From Panorpa germanica (taxonomy: Eukaryota > Arthropoda > Insecta > Mecoptera > Panorpidae), in assembly GCA_963678705.1 (NCBI GenBank), contig OY783203.1:24348535-24412534 (forward strand): 64,000 nucleotides of DNA, written 5' to 3'. Below are positions 60,201-64,000 of the stretch, one piece after another. The notes beneath the pieces are model-generated. The model made no database searches. It worked only from the letters and a program-made list of their open reading frames with translations, and was not told where the DNA came from. The translations under genes were made by a program, and so were the position numbers. Each line of letters starts with the position of its first letter. Within the stretch, counting starts at the first letter, position 1.

Positions 60201-60483
60201 CATTCGTACTAGTCACACATATTTCTTGTAATCCAAATAAAAACAAACCACATTTAACGTGACGAAGATGTCCGCACCTACCACATAACAAAACAATCGA
60301 AGCTATACGAGTATCGATCAATAAGTACTCGTGTTAAAGACAGGTGTCGTTACTGAAGGAAGTTGCATTACCGTCGTGTACTGCCATCTGTCAAACGACA
60401 CCATACTAAATTTCAGACTGATTAATAGGTTATTTTCTATTAGGCAGCCAGTTGCATCACACGTGATAGTGTTCCTCGATGAA

Positions 60484-60962
60484 ATGGAAAAAGTGCAATA
60501 TAGATACGTAATTCACTTTTTATTTTTGGATGGAAAAACATGCAAGGAACTAAAATCTAAGTTGGAGGCTGTCCTTGGGGACCCTTCACCATCTATGACA
60601 ACCGTGAGATATTGCGCCCGGCAGATGCGGTTACCAAGGAAATCGTTGAAAAGGTTCACGAGAAGATTCTCGCTGATCCCTAAACTAAATATACCAAGTA
60701 ACAGAGACCATAGGCGTGTTGTACGAAACGGCAATCAATATTGTACAGGATATGTTAGGAATAAGAAAGGTGTCGGTTCCTCGAATCTGCCTCGAAGAAG
60801 GCAAATACAGTCCCATCAGCCGGAATGGCCACGATTTTTTGTGATTCGAATGGAATAATCCTCATGTACATTTTCCAGAAAGGAGGAATAATCCCGGGGC
60901 AATTCTACAGTGAATTATTTGACCAATTCATTAAGAAATTGACAGAGGACATTTGGAAAAGG
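60484..60962 (+). pseudogene. mariner-family transposase relic with internal deletion
   Basis: The N-terminal helix-turn-helix region reads MEKVQYRYVIHFLFLDGKTC and LGDPSPSMTTVRY. In shifted frames come TKEIVEKVHEKILADP and VTETIGVLYETAINIVQDM then LGIRKVSVPR, the second helix-turn-helix up to the family's conserved V-S-x-R-x-x-P. It then jumps to NTVPSAGMATIFCDSNGIIL and GQFYSELFDQFIKKL. About 80 residues that should lie between, including the first catalytic aspartate, are deleted, and no HDNA box follows. It is inactive. Confidence 0.72.
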
Positions 60963-61086
60963 GAAAGAGTAAGAAAAAGATGTGGAAATATTGCGTCTTC
61001 ATTCCTAACACGGGTACTTATTGATCGACCCTCATATTTTAAAAGTTTCATAATGAATGAAATATTTAATAGTGTTGGAAATTTAT

Positions 61087-61280
61087 ACGTGTCCCAAAAT
61101 TCAACGGAAAAAAAAATTGTGGTCATGGTAGTTAAAAACATTTTGAGTGGTGTCAATTTTCGATAGATTTTAATTTTTTTTGTAATTTCAAAATAAAAAT
61201 GAGATACATTTTCTTTTCTCAAGTAATCATGAGCAGGTCCACCCTCTGGTGCCCGCTTATCGTTGAATTTTGGGACACGT
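61087..61280. repeat. 20-bp perfect inverted repeat pair, 194 bp overall
   Basis: ACGTGTCCCAAAATTCAACG (61087-61106) and its exact reverse complement (61261-61280). The interior is AT-rich except for a GC-richer end near 61235-61260. Looks like a very small MITE or the ends of a deleted element; flanking TA-rich sequence hides any duplication. Confidence 0.65.
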
Positions 61281-61525
61281 TGTATATATAAATTTCCGGA
61301 AGAACCTTTTGAATATAATTGACAAGTAGTTGAAAAGTCAGACAAGAACACAACTAGTTTCATTAAGAAGGCTCTAGGCTGGAAGTGAATAGAAGACTTT
61401 ATAAAAGCATAATAAGTAGTTCAATAATTTGGTTTTCTTTTAAATTAAATTATAAGATATAATAATTTCTATACTAAAAAATGTAAATTATTCATACACA
61501 CTCAAGAAAATATATTTAAATAAAA

Positions 61526-63237
61526 TCAGGATGTTTTGAATTTCCCATTTGCCATTCCGTTAACTCCATTAACACCGTTAGGTATTTTAGTTCCATTTTG
61601 CACTACTTGGGTGGCCCCATCTGTGTTACCATTGCATCCATTTTCAGTGATCTTAGAAGTTCCATTGGTCATTGTGACTGCACCGTTAGCTTCAGCAATT
61701 ACCGCTGCCGCCGCCGCTGCTGCTGCTGCTTTCTTTGTTTTTGCAGCTTTGTATGATTTAACGTAGAAATCATTAAACAGGAAGTAAAAGAATATCGCGT
61801 TTGGAAGAGTGAAGAACAGGGACCAGCGGGGATATCCACAGTCATAAACCAGAAGTTGAGCCGAATGCAGGAAGGCGATGCAGAATTGAATCTGTAAAAA
61901 ATGAACATATATTATTACATTAGTTTAATTGAACAGGAAAGTTATACTTGTACGTAATTACGTAAGTATAATGGAATGATTTAATTGTGAAAGAAAGTTA
62001 CTTTCATCGCGTTAGAGATAGAAGGTACCGAGCAGAGGTCTGAGATCTGACACTTTGAATTTATTTCACGGTTTAAGTAAAGACACATTTACGTGTTCTC
62101 ATGCAAATATCATTTATAAGAAATAATTTAATGACAATGTAAGAGCGACATGCACGTTGAATTTAACTTCCGTTTAAGTTAACACAAGGTTACAGTATAC
62201 ATATGTATTACGTTTTTGCGAATAGTAATTTACATTAGCTGACCTTATTTTATTTGATATTGTGTGGACTCATATATGTCTAGAGCTCTTACTAGATACT
62301 ACTACAATTTCATCATTTCATATTATCAAATTTTCGTATATTGATCGTTCGTTTTTCGAAATTACAAATAATAAATAAAAACACATTATAAGGCTGATAA
62401 ACTTTTAAACGAATACTGCTCAAAAGAATTTCGTGCCTATTCTCAAAGCCTTCGATAGAATATTATGTCTAAATTGTAAAAGTTGATAGGGATAAATATC
62501 GAGGTAACACATCCCCAGCCCATCCACTCGTTATCCACTTACTTAGTACAAAGGTAGAACAAAGGTGTTCTTTATAACACATTTTTCTGTGATTATTTGT
62601 ATAAATGGGAATGAAGTATACATATCTTGCACACCGGTGTACCAGGTATGTATATCTATTTCTCAAGAGCTGTTCACGTTTTAATTAAAGCGCGTACAAT
62701 AAACTAAGATATAATAAATGAAGTATAACCGTCTTGTTTCTTTTAAATATATACCAAAAGTTACGCAATTTATGATGCAATTTTCCTGACAGTTTATGAT
62801 TTATATTGAATGCCTTTAGTAACTCAGACTTATGATACATTAGAATAGATTGGTTGTATCATTTACTAGCCTTTATTGTTTAAAATTAAAATTCAATTTA
62901 AATTAAAAGAAAGATCGGTCATAATGTAAATTCTTACCATTTGTAGATTGGTGATATATTTCTTCCACCACAAGAACTTCTGATATTGAGGCCCCATGGC
63001 TGCCATCATATAATAAGTATACATAATGATGTGGACGAAGGAGTTAATAACACCAATCAGAGTTCCGTGTCCTCCTGGATAGTACTTTGTGGTTCCCCAA
63101 GAAATCATTGGCATCACAGTATGATGATACATATGCAAAAATGTAATTTGTCGATCTTTTTTACGTAAAACAAAAAATACTGTATCTAAAAGTTCAGACA
63201 ATTTTGCTAAGAAATAGAGATAAACACATCTGGCAAT
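61526..63237 (-). CDS. ELOVL very-long-chain fatty acid elongase copy 3 (partial, last two exons)
   Basis: ELO-family enzyme on the minus strand; the 5' exons are beyond 64000. The first visible exon (63237-62938, 100 codons) follows acceptor TATATTTTCAG, begins IARCVYLYFLAKLSELLDT with the K-x-x-E-x-x-D-T motif, then the histidine box HMYHH, SWGTTKYYPGG, the N-x-x-x-H-x-x-M-Y-x-Y-Y box and WWKKYITNLQM before donor ATG|GTAAGA. The last exon (61891-61526) follows TTTTTTACAG and reads IQFCIAFLHSAQLL... FLFNDFYVKSYKAAKTKK. It then has a run of nine alanines, an Asn/Gly-rich tail with repeated NG dipeptides, and ends KFKTS, TGA. Phases match copies 1 and 2, but here one exon covers what copy 2 splits in two. 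The 76-aa plus-strand reading at 61536 is the mirror of the last exon. Confidence 0.93.
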
Positions 63238-64000
63238 CTGAAAATATATAAAGAAAAGAAGTTAGTACAAACTATAAGTGAATTGATTATTGATCTACAA
63301 TACATAGTGTAGCAAGTAACTATGATGTTCGCCTGTAGCTTATGTGATACTACACATATAACAGTAGTGTGTTACTAGAGCTGTATCAAAATACTTATCT
63401 TCGAAATTGACTGAGAACGGAAGAGAATTGATCTAATTTTAATAAATACTATTTTAATATGTATCACCTGTACACATGTATCAGATTATGCAGGTTGGTA
63501 ATTTTTCATAAAATTTGATATGTTGAAAAACTATTTAATAACTCATAACTAATGGACTAACATAAATAAAGTAATAAAATAACTAATAGCTAGTTATACA
63601 TTTGCATGCAACAGTTTTCTAACTAATAGATATATCTCAAGAACAAATAGGGTAAGTGTTCGTGTAAAAAGAGAGTAATCTTTTATTGGTAATTCTTCAA
63701 TCGACATTTTCCATTAGTAATGATCTAACAAATTTATATTTAAAGTTTTGAGAGGAATTACATTACATTTACATTACCAGAACATAAATTGTTATGCTGC
63801 CCTGCAAATCTTCTGATATATTTGACATAAAAAACCAGCTTCAATAACATGAGAATGAGGTGATATGAAATGGTAATAATCTATTAATTTGCAATGTAAA
63901 TTGTATATTTTATGTCTTATATGGAAATCAAACAATGTAGCAGAATGTATGTATTGAGACTTTCTAATTAAAACTTTTAAAAGATAGCTGGTGTCCTAAA

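Noticed and set aside
60905..61363. 152-aa minus reading
   Set aside because: Crosses the mariner relic and the inverted repeat 61087-61280; no domain.

Overview
The window is nuclear DNA from an insect. It is very AT-rich, has GT-AG introns and a Drosophila-type Inr+DPE core promoter, and is full of decayed transposons. There is no prokaryotic gene organisation, no CRISPR array and no rRNA. The insect order cannot be fixed from the sequence alone.

The only host genes I can support are three members of one family, the very-long-chain fatty acid elongases (ELOVL/ELO). These are multi-pass ER enzymes with a HxxHH box that condense malonyl-CoA with long-chain acyl-CoA. Copy 1 (+) contributes only its last exon at the left edge (586-759). 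Copy 2 (+) is complete: a promoter and non-coding first exon at 25646-25881, a 12.2 kb first intron, and six coding exons from 38139 to 46405 encoding 297 aa. Copy 3 (-) contributes its last two exons at the right edge (63237-61526) and continues beyond 64000. Copies 1 and 2 run in the same direction; copy 3 converges on copy 2. Intron positions and phases match across the copies, except that copy 2 has a 78-bp intron missing from copy 3. This looks like a tandem paralog cluster that extends beyond both edges.

Everything else is intergenic or intronic and is dominated by mobile elements. From left to right: a jockey-like LINE (-) broken by two nested PIF/Harbinger-type elements and a TTA-flanked MITE (2472-4740); a decayed Tc1/mariner-type element (5085-6670); a hAT-type element containing a 654-bp palindrome (8533-10444); a jockey RT fragment (11200-11600); a hAT-like element carrying a non-LTR RT tail (13167-14363); SINE-derived copies (16142-17780); hAT MITEs and a second PIF-type copy (19927-23355); intron 1 with a 66-bp perfect inverted repeat and two oppositely oriented MITEs; tRNA-headed SINEs (37659-37904, 39098-39372); then, after copy 2, Pao/BEL gag, two copies of a CCHC-ending LINE, a jockey EN/RT ruin, a small hAT MITE with a perfect 8-bp duplication, and a mariner relic.

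I found no clear new protein system. The most useful observations are the dated nesting events with an empty paralogous site that defines a CAG target duplication, the long palindrome, a conserved GNRA hairpin at the 3' end of one LINE family, a tRNA-like SINE head joined to two different bodies, and an over-represented TACGAGT motif.
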